This document shows, piece by piece, positions 33,777 through 42,294 of a DNA stretch of 64,000 nt. Made by a program: the position numbers and the translations under genes. Under the pieces are notes generated by a model. The model was not told the origin of the DNA and ran no database searches. It worked only from the letters and a program-made list of their open reading frames with translations. The stretch is taken from positions 308,313 to 372,312 of the forward strand of contig NZ_WHOM01000065.1 in the NCBI RefSeq assembly GCF_009739465.1, read 5' to 3'. How positions within the stretch are numbered: the stretch's first letter is position 1; the number at the start of each line of letters is the position of its first letter. Origin of the DNA: Streptomyces apocyni. Its GTDB lineage: Bacteria > Actinomycetota > Actinomycetes > Streptomycetales > Streptomycetaceae.

Positions 33777-34772
33777 GTGGTGGCTGCCACCATTGGTGGC
33801 ATGGTGATCAAGAACGTGGCACGACATCAGACCGTCAGCGAGCGGCGGATCGAGGCAGCACTCGAGAGCGCATGGCGGCAGACTCACGGCCACTGGCACT
33901 CCATGCGCTACGGCGACGCCCCGCTCCGCCCGACGCTGGTGACGATGAGCGAGCAACTCCTCGACCACGTCGCCGCGCGGGCCCTGGAGGACCCCGCGCT
34001 CCAGGCGCCGGATGTGCGTACCGCCCTGAACACCTCGGCGGAGTGCGCGCTCGGCGTGCTCTCCCTGGGCTGCTTCCCCAACGGCGACTTCGAGATCTCC
34101 TTCCCGGTCATCGACGAGCGGCTCAGCAGCGAGGAGATCGCCTACGACGAGAGCTTGGAGCCGCCCCATCCGACCACCGCCCGGACCTGGCTCGATGCCT
34201 TCACGCTGTGCGTGAGCAGCGGCTTGGTGTGGGAGTGGGAGAGGGTGATCGGGCTGCTGCTGCGGGAGGACTACGCGCCCGCGATCCGCGACGGAGTCCC
34301 GTACGCGAAACGGGAGTCGATATCGGCCCCGGCCGATATCGCCGAGATGGACGCCCTGTGCGGCTACCTGACCCCCGCACGCGGACACCTGCCCCGGGAC
34401 TGGCCCCGGGTGCCGCTGCGCAAGCCGTCCATTGACGAACGCCTGGACGCGGCGCTGGCTCTGGACGCTGCCGCCGGGGGTGCGCTGACACCGGATCAGC
34501 GACTGCTGCGCGTACTGCTGACAGACGACCAGACGGCATTCGAACGGGCCTTGGCGGACCGCCTGCTGGAACACCACGCGAGCGTTGACCCCGCCCTCGA
34601 CCCTGACCCCGCCCCCAGGACCCTGCTCCCGGTCGGCCCGCTCGCGCTGGCGGCGCTGGCGGTCCAGGTCCACGGCTGGGACCTGGCCTTCGAGTCCGAC
34701 TACCTTCCGGCGTCACTGCTGCGGGCGCCAACTGAAGTTGGGGTTGGGGCTGGGCCGGGGGCTGACCGGTGA
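33777..34772 (+). CDS. Imm49-like immunity-family protein
   Basis: About 331 residues. The pattern ARHQTVSERRIEAALE, then SAECALGVLSLGCFPNGDF, TARTWLDAFTLCVSSGLVWEWERV and LLREDYAPAIRDGVPY resembles the Imm49 immunity family, which is common in Streptomyces. I recall the family but could not search it. GTG 33777 is best spaced from GAGGGGG; ATG 33771 and ATG 33801 are alternatives. No toxin gene is adjacent, so it would be an orphan immunity protein or have another role. Confidence 0.6.
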   Translation: MVAATIGGMVIKNVARHQTVSERRIEAALESAWRQTHGHWHSMRYGDAPLRPTLVTMSEQLLDHVAARALEDPALQAPDVRTALNTSAECALGVLSLGCFPNGDFEISFPVIDERLSSEEIAYDESLEPPHPTTARTWLDAFTLCVSSGLVWEWERVIGLLLREDYAPAIRDGVPYAKRESISAPADIAEMDALCGYLTPARGHLPRDWPRVPLRKPSIDERLDAALALDAAAGGALTPDQRLLRVLLTDDQTAFERALADRLLEHHASVDPALDPDPAPRTLLPVGPLALAALAVQVHGWDLAFESDYLPASLLRAPTEVGVGAGPGADR

Positions 34773-34908
34773 CAGGCGCACGGGCAACGAGGTGTCAGCA
34801 GCACGCCCATGCCGTGGGGGAGCGGGACGTCTCGGGTCTGCCGACACTCGCGGTGCAGGCGCTGGTACTCCGGGCGGCGGGCTAGCGTGCACTCGGCCGA
34901 CAGCCCGT

Positions 34909-35115
34909 TCATCGTGCGGCCTGAGCGAGGGGCGCGGGGAGCAGGGTGAACACGTCGGGCGTGGGCGGGAGGACGGCCGCGCAGTCAGGGCAGGCGTAGA
35001 CGCTGAAGCCGGGCCCGGAGTTCTGGTGCACCTCGGAGACGACTACCGGGATGGCGGTGAGGGCCGTGCAGCGCACGCAGACGCGAGGCGACACGGTGAC
35101 CGGCGGCTCGTCCAT
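34909..35115 (-). CDS. Small zinc-ribbon-like hypothetical protein
   Basis: 68 residues with two Cys pairs, VCVRCTAL and YACPDCAAVLP, separated by about 26 residues, consistent with a zinc ribbon. Its ATG overlaps the stop of the upstream small gene by one base. The two are probably co-transcribed and divergent from the GntR gene at 35559. Function unknown. Confidence 0.6.
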   Translation of the reverse strand: MDEPPVTVSPRVCVRCTALTAIPVVVSEVHQNSGPGFSVYACPDCAAVLPPTPDVFTLLPAPLAQAAR

Positions 35116-35411
35116 CAGGCGACCCCCGCCCCGTTCAGTACATGGGTGTCGAGGTCGATCCCGAAGTCGGCGGCGAGCACCAGGGCGAGCCGCCGCTGTC
35201 GCCGCTCGTCGGCGACGAGGTAGGGGCGCACGAGCGCCGTTTCGGTGCCGTCGATGGGTAGGTCCAGCCCGTACGGGGAGCGGGGGAGTGCGAGGGGCTC
35301 GGGCGCGGGGTGCAGGGGTGCGGTCCCGGGCGCGGGAACAGTGCCGCACGGACGCGGGCGGAACACCGCCGCTACCCAACACAGCAACGCATGGATAATG
35401 CCCACTGTCAT
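35115..35411 (-). CDS. Small hypothetical protein, first of two-gene unit
   Basis: 98 residues. The hydrophobic N-terminus (VGIIHALLCWVAAVF) could be a membrane anchor or signal. A Pro-rich stretch (APEPLALPRSPYGLDLPIDG) and a conserved helical end (VRPYLVADERRQRRLALVLAADFGIDLD) follow. Such proteins recur beside GntR regulators in Streptomyces genomes, but I do not know their job. It is coupled to the downstream zinc-ribbon gene. Confidence 0.6.
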   Translation of the reverse strand: MTVGIIHALLCWVAAVFRPRPCGTVPAPGTAPLHPAPEPLALPRSPYGLDLPIDGTETALVRPYLVADERRQRRLALVLAADFGIDLDTHVLNGAGVA

Positions 35412-35483
35412 CAACCTCCTGGGGTTGGTGGCCATGCCCCCGGACCGCTGGAACGGTCGCGGGGGCACCTTCTGGATATACCA

Positions 35484-35516
35484 CGGTGCGCCATGGTCGC
35501 CCTCGGTGCGCCATGG
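35484..35516. promoter_or_regulatory. Phased direct repeat in divergent promoter
   Basis: CGGTGCGCCATGG occurs twice (35484-35496 and 35504-35516), 20 bp apart start to start, so both copies lie on nearly the same DNA face. It lies between the two-gene unit and the GntR gene. Likely operator of that GntR protein. Confidence 0.5.
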
Positions 35517-35558
35517 GCTGGCGGGGCAGGTGGCGGTACACCGCGCGAAACTGAAGGC

Positions 35559-35819
35559 ATGGCCGAGTACGAGTGGCAGCGGATCGCACGCAGCATCGAA
35601 GCGGAGATCAGGTCGGGACGCATCCCGCCTGGCGGGGCACTGTCCGGCATCACGCGGTTGGCTGAGACCTACGGTGTCGCCGACCGAACCATCCGGCGCG
35701 CTCTGCGGGACCTCCGCGAGCGGGGACTGATTGAGACGCTGCCGCACAAGGGCTCGTACGTCGTAGACGTACTGCCGCCGCCCGCTGACGCGCCCAAGGG
35801 CGACGAGTCCGCCGACTAA
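35559..35819 (+). CDS. Short GntR-type winged-helix regulator
   Basis: 86 residues, DNA-binding domain only: WQRIARSIEAEIRSGRIPPG, ITRLAETYGVADRTIRRALRDL and RERGLIETLPHKGSYVV. It lacks any effector-binding domain, so it resembles the short GntR proteins found with Streptomyces integrative elements. ATG 35559. The next gene's first possible start overlaps its stop (TAATG). Confidence 0.85.
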   Translation: MAEYEWQRIARSIEAEIRSGRIPPGGALSGITRLAETYGVADRTIRRALRDLRERGLIETLPHKGSYVVDVLPPPADAPKGDESAD

Positions 35820-35830
35820 TGGAGGTGTGC

Positions 35831-36385
35831 GTGCAGCACAGCATCAGCGGGATGGTGACGGCCGTCAGCAGCAACGGCGAGTACGCGTTCACCAAACCGA
35901 ACCGTGACAGCGTCACCTTGCTCGCCGGGCTCGGCGTGGAGGGGGACGTCCATGCCGGGGTGACGGTCAAGCACCGTTGGCTTGTTGCGCAGGACCCCAC
36001 TCAGCCGAACCTGCGTCAGGTCCACCTCATCCACGAGGAACTCTTCGCCGAGGTCGGCGTGGCGGGATACCAGGTGAGGCCTGGCGAACTCGGCGAGAAC
36101 ATCACCACGCGCGGCATCGACCTGCTCAGCCTGCCGGTCGGCACCATCCTGAGCCTCGGCGATGACGCGGTGCTGGAGGTGACCGGCCTGCGCAACCCCT
36201 GCCGACAGATCGACAACTTCCAGGACGGGCTGCTGAAGCAGGTCGTCGGACGCGACGAAGCCGGGAACGTCGTCCGCAAGGCCGGAATCATGAGCGTGGT
36301 GAAGAAGGGCGGCGTAGTCCGCCCCGACGACCAGATCACGGTGGACCTCCCGGCCGAGCCGCACCGCCCGCTGGACCGGGTCTGA
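35831..36385 (+). CDS. MOSC-domain protein
   Basis: About 184 residues. MOSC features are GVEGDVHAGVTVKHR, LRQVHLIHEELF, ELGENITTRGIDLLSLPVG and the conserved Cys in TGLRNPCRQIDNFQDG. It probably binds a molybdenum- or sulfur-carrying group; no partner enzyme is near. GTG 35831 is preferred because GGAGG lies at 35821-35825; ATG 35819, overlapping the upstream stop, is an alternative. Confidence 0.85.
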   Translation: MQHSISGMVTAVSSNGEYAFTKPNRDSVTLLAGLGVEGDVHAGVTVKHRWLVAQDPTQPNLRQVHLIHEELFAEVGVAGYQVRPGELGENITTRGIDLLSLPVGTILSLGDDAVLEVTGLRNPCRQIDNFQDGLLKQVVGRDEAGNVVRKAGIMSVVKKGGVVRPDDQITVDLPAEPHRPLDRV

Positions 36386-36623
36386 ACCTTCGCCGTGACA
36401 ACCGTGGCACCCGGGGTGCGGGGTGGGGCGGGGCGGGTCGGTGTCGTGGTGGGCCAGTACTGGAGGGTTGCCGGTGGCCGCCCGGTTCGTCGGATGGTGG
36501 CCGGCCCGGCCCCGCGACCATTGCGACTAGAGGGCGGCCATCCCCGCACCCTCGCGGACACTGGGTCACCCCGACGACGCCCCGCCCCGCCCCGCCCCGC
36601 CAACTGTCCGGCAAGATCGGTGC

Positions 36624-36992
36624 ATGTTGAGCATCGGGTCGGTTGTGTTGGGGGTCTCGGATGTGCCGCGTGCGGCCGCGTTCTGGGCGGAGGCCCTGGG
36701 GTATGTGCCGCGTGAGGAGGCGGACGACGGTTGGGTGGTGTTGGTCCCGGCGGAAGGGCCCGGGGTTCAGCTGGCGCTCGGGCTGAGCGAGACGCCGGTT
36801 CAGGAGCGGCCGCGAGCCCATCTGGACCTGTACGCAAGGAACGCGGTTGACCAGGCGGCCGAGGTTGAGCGGCTGGTGTCCCTGGGTGCCCAGCGCGTCG
36901 AGTGGGACCTTTATCCGGAGGACCCCGACTTCGTCGTCCTTGCCGACCCCGAGGGCAACCGCTTCTGCGTCATCGATACCAGTCGCGGCTGA
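36624..36992 (+). CDS. VOC-family (glyoxalase-like) protein
   Basis: 122 residues with two beta-alpha-beta-beta-beta modules: IGSVVLGVSDVPRAAAFWAE at the start, HLDLYARNAVDQAAEVERL in the second half, and DPEGNRFCVID at the end (metal-ligand Glu in the family). Function in the superfamily ranges from resistance to dioxygenation; none can be assigned. The 240 bp upstream holds no gene, only GC-rich CCCCG repeats (36583-36600). Confidence 0.85.
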   Translation: MLSIGSVVLGVSDVPRAAAFWAEALGYVPREEADDGWVVLVPAEGPGVQLALGLSETPVQERPRAHLDLYARNAVDQAAEVERLVSLGAQRVEWDLYPEDPDFVVLADPEGNRFCVIDTSRG

Positions 36993-37033
36993 CAGGCACC
37001 GGGGACGGCCGTTTGCGGTGAACGCGGAGCTCG

Positions 37034-37972
37034 TCAGGCCAGGAGGCCCGAGCTGCGCCACAAGCGGCGGCCTGGTCCTCGCATGACCCCGATGTCGTCC
37101 AGAAAGTCGGTGAGGCGTTTCGCGCCGGTTTGCATGACCTCTCGGCGGTGGGCGCTGGCCTTCACCTGGGCGAGGGCCTCGTGGCGGTTCAGGCCGATGT
37201 TGTCGTAGACCTTGGGGTTGACGAAGGCCAGGGAGAAGACGCGGGCCGCTTCGCCGGAGCTCAGGCGGGTGAGTTCGCGTTCCCAGCGGGGAGCGGTCAC
37301 CATCTGGCGGCGTAGCTCTTCGCGGGCGTAGCGCACATGGCGGGCCTCCTCTATGACGTGGATGCGGGTCACGCCGCGCACCAGCGGCTGGACGCGCTCG
37401 TCGGGGAAGGTGAGGCGCTGCATCCAGTCGAGGATCTCCTCGCCGAGGAGGGTGCACGCGAAGGAGCCGGGGGTGGTGGAGATCGTCTTGAGGACGCGGG
37501 CGAGGTTGTGGTGGGCGCGGGTGACGGGGTACGTGGGTGCCCCGGCCTTCTTGATCATGCGGGCGAACATCATGGAGTGGCGGCACTCGTCCGCGATCTC
37601 GGTGAGCGCGTACCGCACATGCGCGCTGGTCACCGACTTGTCGTAGATGTGCCGTACGAGCAGCTGCATCAGGATGATCTCGAACCAGATGCCGAGCGAG
37701 GCGAGCGCGGCGGCCTCGTGCCTGGCCAGGTCCATGCGCTGCTCTTCGGGCATCTTCCGCCAGAGTGGGGTGTCGTAGAGCGAGAGCAGTTCTGGGGGCC
37801 AGAACCACTTGCCGTCTTCGGCGGGGGCCTCCCAGTCGAGTTCCTTGTCGGGGTCGAAGGAGTGCTTGGCGGACGACTCGAGTAGGCGTTCAGCCACCTG
37901 CTCGCGGTCTTTCAGCAGGCCCAGAGCGTCCCGGAGTCCCTCAAGCGTGACGGCTTCCGTTGTGGTCGTCAT
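37034..37972 (-). CDS. AurF-like diiron oxygenase
   Basis: 312 residues. Diiron ligands fit the AurF/p-aminobenzoate N-oxygenase family: Glu in RHEAAALASLGIWFEIILMQ, the EIADECRHSMMF motif, and HVIEEARHVRYAREEL. Such enzymes oxidise amines to nitro groups or act on other small molecules. ATG 37972 (MTTTTEAV). Divergent from the ferritin-like gene at 38161 with 188 bp between; the pairing of two diiron proteins suggests a shared pathway. No biosynthetic partners are adjacent. Confidence 0.85.
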   Translation of the reverse strand: MTTTTEAVTLEGLRDALGLLKDREQVAERLLESSAKHSFDPDKELDWEAPAEDGKWFWPPELLSLYDTPLWRKMPEEQRMDLARHEAAALASLGIWFEIILMQLLVRHIYDKSVTSAHVRYALTEIADECRHSMMFARMIKKAGAPTYPVTRAHHNLARVLKTISTTPGSFACTLLGEEILDWMQRLTFPDERVQPLVRGVTRIHVIEEARHVRYAREELRRQMVTAPRWERELTRLSSGEAARVFSLAFVNPKVYDNIGLNRHEALAQVKASAHRREVMQTGAKRLTDFLDDIGVMRGPGRRLWRSSGLLA

Positions 37973-38160
37973 GCCATTCCTGCCTCGTCGTGGGGATTGG
38001 GGGTTACCAGCGGTCACCTCTTATGAGACTACTTGTCAGTAAGGGCGTCAATCCCTTGTGCGTGACTTGTTGACCATCCGTCTACCAACGTGTGAATCTG
38101 CCAACTACCGCGTCCTGCAAGGACGTCGTGGCGCGCAGTCGCTGAGCGAAGGAGACGTCA
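37973..38160. promoter_or_regulatory. Shared divergent promoter of the diiron gene pair
   Basis: AT-richer than its surroundings. A TTGACG hexamer at 38053-38048 reads toward the AurF-like gene, and a TTGACC hexamer at about 38069 reads toward the ferritin-like gene. The stretch ACTTGTCAGTAAGGG (38030-38044) may be an operator. No regulator gene is adjacent. Confidence 0.35.
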
Positions 38161-39282
38161 GTGTCGACGTACGACCGCTACACACACGCCCCCGCAGAAC
38201 CGACCTGGCAGGTCCCAGCCGCCGGCTCGGCCCGCTTCAGCTGGGAGTACGACGACGGGCGCGACCGCCTCCTCGCCCTCTACCAGAAGGGCAAGGACAA
38301 GCAGTGGGACGGCGCCAAGCGCATCGACTGGGGTCAAGAGGTCGATCCGCACAACCCGCTCGGCACCCCCGACGAGGTGCTGACCCTCTACGGCACCCGC
38401 CATTGGGGGAAGATGACCGACCGCGACAAGGGCGAACTGCGCCAGCACTACGCCTCCTGGCAGTTCAGCCAGTTCCTGCACGGTGAACAGGGGGCGATGG
38501 TGTGCGCCGCGCGGATCGTGGAGTCCGTGCCCGACCTGGACGCGAAGTTCTACTCCGCCACCCAGACCATGGACGAGGCCCGGCACGCCGAGGTCTTCGG
38601 GCGCTTCCTGCACGACAAGGTCGGCCTGGTCTACCCGATCAACGACAACCTCCAGGCGCTGCTCGGCGACACCCTGCGCGACTCCCGCTGGGACATGCCC
38701 TACCTGGGCATGCAGGTACTGATCGAGGGCCTCGCGCTGGCCGCGTTCGGCATGATCCGGGACACCACCGACCGGCCGCTGCCCAAGCAGATCCTGGCGT
38801 ACGTCATGCAGGACGAGGCCCGGCACGTCGCCTTCGGGCGGATGGCGCTGCGGGACTACTACGCGCAGCTCAGCGAGGCCGAGCTGCGTGAGCGCGAGGA
38901 GTTCGTCATCGAGGGCTGCTACCTGATGCGCGACCGGCTTCGCGGCGCCGAGGTGCTGGAGAACTTCGGCATCTCCAAGGCGGAGGCGGCGGAGTACAGC
39001 GAGCGGTCGGAGTACCTGGCGCTGTTCCGGCAGTTGCTGTTCAGCCGCATCGTGCCGTGCGTACGGGATATCGGTCTGTGGGGCAAGCGGCTCCAGGAGG
39101 CGTATGTCGACATGGGCGTCTTCGAGATGGGCAACTCCAATCTGGATCAACTGATGGCCCAGGACGAGGAGATCGCGGAGAAGCTGGACGCGGAGCGGTT
39201 CGCGGCGGAGGAGGCGGCGCGGGTGGCGGAGGTGGCGGAGGTGATTGAGGCGGGTCGTGACGCGGGGCGTACGGGGGACTGA
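38161..39282 (+). CDS. Ferritin-like diiron protein
   Basis: 373 residues. The helical bundle carries ligand motifs FLHGEQGAMVCAA, TMDEARHAEVFGRF, LIEGLALAAFG and MQDEARHVAFGRM: two Glu and two EARH-type pairs, as in R2-like and ferritin-like oxidases. GTG 38161 follows GAAGGAGA. The Ala/Glu-rich C-terminal tail (residues 335-370) is a likely coiled coil. Reaction unknown; divergent partner of the AurF-like gene. Confidence 0.85.
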   Translation: MSTYDRYTHAPAEPTWQVPAAGSARFSWEYDDGRDRLLALYQKGKDKQWDGAKRIDWGQEVDPHNPLGTPDEVLTLYGTRHWGKMTDRDKGELRQHYASWQFSQFLHGEQGAMVCAARIVESVPDLDAKFYSATQTMDEARHAEVFGRFLHDKVGLVYPINDNLQALLGDTLRDSRWDMPYLGMQVLIEGLALAAFGMIRDTTDRPLPKQILAYVMQDEARHVAFGRMALRDYYAQLSEAELREREEFVIEGCYLMRDRLRGAEVLENFGISKAEAAEYSERSEYLALFRQLLFSRIVPCVRDIGLWGKRLQEAYVDMGVFEMGNSNLDQLMAQDEEIAEKLDAERFAAEEAARVAEVAEVIEAGRDAGRTGD

Positions 39283-39315
39283 TCGGCCGAGCCGCGGGCT
39301 GCGGCCCGTCAGCGC

Positions 39316-40779
39316 TCAGGGCTCAGCGTTCAACGCCGCCTCCATCACCGCCCGCGCGATCGGCGCCGCGCTGCCGCCCCCGCTGATGTCCTCCCGGTCG
39401 GCCGCCGCGTCCTCCACGACCACCGCGACCGCGACCGCCGGGCGGGCCCCGTGCTGAGGCTGGGCCCAGGAGACGAACCAGGCGTACGGGAGGCCCGAGT
39501 TGGCGATGCCGTGCTGGGCGGTGCCGGTCTTGCCGCCGACGATCGCGCCCGGGATGGCCGCGTTCTCGCCGGTGCCTTCCTCGACGGCGCCGATCATCAT
39601 CTCGCGGAGCAGCTGCGCGGTGCGCTGGCCGAAGGGGCGGTCCAGCGAGCGGGGGTGCCGGGTCGAGACGATGGCGCCGTGTCGGGTGGTCACCCGGTCC
39701 ACCAGGTACGGGACCTTCAGGTCACCGCCGTTCGCCACCGCAGCCGACACCATCGCCATCTGCAACGGCGTCGCCGTCGTGTCGTACTGCCCGATCGAGG
39801 AGAGCGCCAGCTGCGCCCGGTCCATGTCGGTGTCGAAGTTGCTCCGGGAGACCGGGGAGGGGATCGTCAGGCCGCTGTCGTTGAAGCCGAACCGCTCCGC
39901 CACCCGCACCATCCCGCGTAGCCCCACCTGATCCCCGAGGTTCGCCAGCGCCGTGTTGCAGGACCACACGACGGCGTACCGCAGCGAGGCGTCCGCGCAG
40001 CCCGCCACCGCGTTGGTGAGCTTGGTCGAGGTGCCGGGCAGGGTGTACGGGTCGGGGGACTTCGTCGGTGCGTCGATATCCTTCACGACGCCGGACTCCA
40101 GCGCCGCCGCGGCCGTCACCACCTTGAAGGCGGAGCCGGGTGGATAGGTCTGCCGGAGCGCCCGGTTCAGCATCGGCTTGCTCGCGGCTGTGTTCAGCCG
40201 CTTCCAGTTCCGGGTCGCGGTGGACCCCGTACCGGACAGCAGCTCGGGGTCGTACGACGGCGTGGAGACCAGGGCCAGTACGCGCCCGGTGGCCGGGTCG
40301 AGCGCCGCCACCGCGCCTGGTTTGTCGCGGAGCGCGTTGTACGCGGCCTGTTGCACCGAGGGCTCGATGGTGGTGTGCACCTGACCGCCGGGCGGCTCGG
40401 ACCGGGTGAGGGCGTTCCATGCGGGGAACGGCCTGAACATCGGGTCGGTGCCGGAGAGTGCGGCGTCCTCGGCGTCCTCCAGGAACGTCGTGCCGTACGT
40501 CTGCGAGGCGTGGCCGGTGACGGGGGCGTACAACGGGCCGTTCTCGTATGTGCGTTCGTGGCGGAGTTGCTGACCGGTGTCCCGGGAGCCGGTGACCGGC
40601 TTGCCGTCCACCAGGATGTCGCCGCGGGGCTGGGCGTAGCGGGCGATGGCCACTCTGCGGTTGGCCGGGTTGTTGTCGTACTCCTCGGACTGGAAGACCT
40701 GGATACGGGCGGCGTTGACGAGCAGCGCGAGCATCAGGAGCAGGGAGAAGGCGGCGGCGAGTCGGATGTGGCGGATCAC
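39316..40779 (-). CDS. Penicillin-binding protein 2 family transpeptidase
   Basis: 487 residues. One N-terminal membrane helix (LAAAFSLLLMLALLVNAARI) is followed by a dimerisation region and a transpeptidase domain: SxxK in YPPGSAFKVVTAAAAL, SxN-like WSCNTALANLG, and KTGT in VGGKTGTAQHG. It crosslinks peptidoglycan outside the membrane. It overlaps the upstream FtsW/RodA gene by 4 bp, the usual SEDS-PBP pairing of a polymerase and its transpeptidase. Confidence 0.93.
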   Translation of the reverse strand: MIRHIRLAAAFSLLLMLALLVNAARIQVFQSEEYDNNPANRRVAIARYAQPRGDILVDGKPVTGSRDTGQQLRHERTYENGPLYAPVTGHASQTYGTTFLEDAEDAALSGTDPMFRPFPAWNALTRSEPPGGQVHTTIEPSVQQAAYNALRDKPGAVAALDPATGRVLALVSTPSYDPELLSGTGSTATRNWKRLNTAASKPMLNRALRQTYPPGSAFKVVTAAAALESGVVKDIDAPTKSPDPYTLPGTSTKLTNAVAGCADASLRYAVVWSCNTALANLGDQVGLRGMVRVAERFGFNDSGLTIPSPVSRSNFDTDMDRAQLALSSIGQYDTTATPLQMAMVSAAVANGGDLKVPYLVDRVTTRHGAIVSTRHPRSLDRPFGQRTAQLLREMMIGAVEEGTGENAAIPGAIVGGKTGTAQHGIANSGLPYAWFVSWAQPQHGARPAVAVAVVVEDAAADREDISGGGSAAPIARAVMEAALNAEP

Positions 40780-42158
40780 TCGGGGACCCCTTCCCGCGCC
40801 TGCTCGTCCGGTTGGCAGCGCGCCGAGTCGCTGACCCTGATCAGCAGCGCGACGATGATCCAGTTGGTCACCACGGACGAGCCGCCCTGCGCGAGAAACG
40901 GCATCGCCATGCCCGTGAGCGGGATCAGACCGGACACCCCGCCCGCGATCACGAACACCTGGAGCGCGAGGATCGACGCCAGCCCGGTGGCCAGCAGTCG
41001 CCCGAACGCGTCGCGCAGGGCAAGGCCCGCCCGGAAACCGCGGGCCACCAGCAGCGCGTACAGCAGGAAGATCGCGGAGAGCCCGCTCAGGCCCAGCTCC
41101 TCGCCCGCCGTCGCCAGGATGAAGTCGGACTTCGCGGCGAACCCGATCAGGATCGAGTCACCGAGCCCGAGGCCGGTGCCGAGCAGCCCGCCCGCGGCGA
41201 ACGCGAAGAGGGACTGGGCGAGTTGGGTGGGTCCGTCGCCCGCGTCGATGGAGGCGAAGGGGTGCAGCCAGACCTTGACGCGGCTGTGTACGTGGGGCTC
41301 GAGTGAGCCGACGGCGATCGCGCCGACCACCGCGAGCAGCAGGCCGACGGCGATCCAGCCGGTACGGCCGGTGGCCACGTACAGCAGGACGACGAAGAGG
41401 CCGAAGAACAGCAGCGAGGTGCCCAGGTCGCGCTCCAGGATCAGTACGCCGACGCTGAGCAGCCAGATCGCGACGATCGGGCCGAGTACGCGTCCCGTGG
41501 GGAGCTGGAGTTTCCAGAGGCGTCGGCCGGTGTAGGCGAGGGCGGTACGGTTCGCCGCCAGGTACGCGGCGAAGAACACCGCCAGCAGGATCTTGGCGAA
41601 CTCCGCTGGCTGGATGGAGAATCCGGCGAGCCTGATCCAGATCCGGGCGCCGTTCACCGGAGGGAAGAGGATGGGGAGCGTGAGCAGGGCCAGCGCAGCG
41701 ACCACGGAGACGTACGTGTAGCGCTGGAGCGTGCGGTGGTCGCGTAGCACCACGACCGCCGCGATGAACAGGGCGACTCCGGCCGTGGACCAGACGAGTT
41801 GGGCCGGGGCGGCCATGTCGCCGGGGGTTTCCAGGTCGAGCCGGTAGATCAGGACCAGACCCAGGCCGTTGAGGAGGACGGCGATCGGCAGGAACAGCGG
41901 GTCGGCGCAGGGAGCGCGCCAGCGCACGGCCAGATGGGCCAGCAGCGCGAGTACGCCGAGACCGGCGCCGTACCTGGCGGCGTCCGGGGGGACCGCGTGG
42001 CTTCTGGCGAGCCCGACATGGACGTATCCGAGCACCGAGACGCCGACGGCCAGCACCAGCAGAGCCAGCTCGGTGCCGCGGCGTCGGGGGACCCGGGCGG
42101 GCGGTAGGGGCGTCTCGGCGCTCTCCTTGGCGACTACCGCCGTACCGGTTCCGGACAT
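40776..42158 (-). CDS. FtsW/RodA/SpoVE-family glycan polymerase
   Basis: 460 residues with about 12 membrane helices. SEDS signatures are IYRLDLETPGD, NGARIWIRLAGFSIQPAEFAKI and, near the end, IPLTGMAMPFLAQGGSSVVTNW. It polymerises lipid II into glycan strands with its cognate PBP, encoded directly downstream. Met 42158 (MSGTGTAVV). In Streptomyces several such pairs exist; this one is not next to the mre or dcw clusters, so it may serve sporulation or tip growth. Confidence 0.92.
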   Translation of the reverse strand: MSGTGTAVVAKESAETPLPPARVPRRRGTELALLVLAVGVSVLGYVHVGLARSHAVPPDAARYGAGLGVLALLAHLAVRWRAPCADPLFLPIAVLLNGLGLVLIYRLDLETPGDMAAPAQLVWSTAGVALFIAAVVVLRDHRTLQRYTYVSVVAALALLTLPILFPPVNGARIWIRLAGFSIQPAEFAKILLAVFFAAYLAANRTALAYTGRRLWKLQLPTGRVLGPIVAIWLLSVGVLILERDLGTSLLFFGLFVVLLYVATGRTGWIAVGLLLAVVGAIAVGSLEPHVHSRVKVWLHPFASIDAGDGPTQLAQSLFAFAAGGLLGTGLGLGDSILIGFAAKSDFILATAGEELGLSGLSAIFLLYALLVARGFRAGLALRDAFGRLLATGLASILALQVFVIAGGVSGLIPLTGMAMPFLAQGGSSVVTNWIIVALLIRVSDSARCQPDEQAREGVPE

Positions 42159-42294
42159 AACGGGCAACGTAGCAAGCGGATGGGGTGCGTACGGAGATTG
42201 ACGGGGGCGGCGGCGTTGCACAAAGGGAGGTCCGCCGGTCCCGCCAGTCCCACCGGTCCCACTGGTTCCCGACAGCCCCGCCCGTCCCGCCCGT

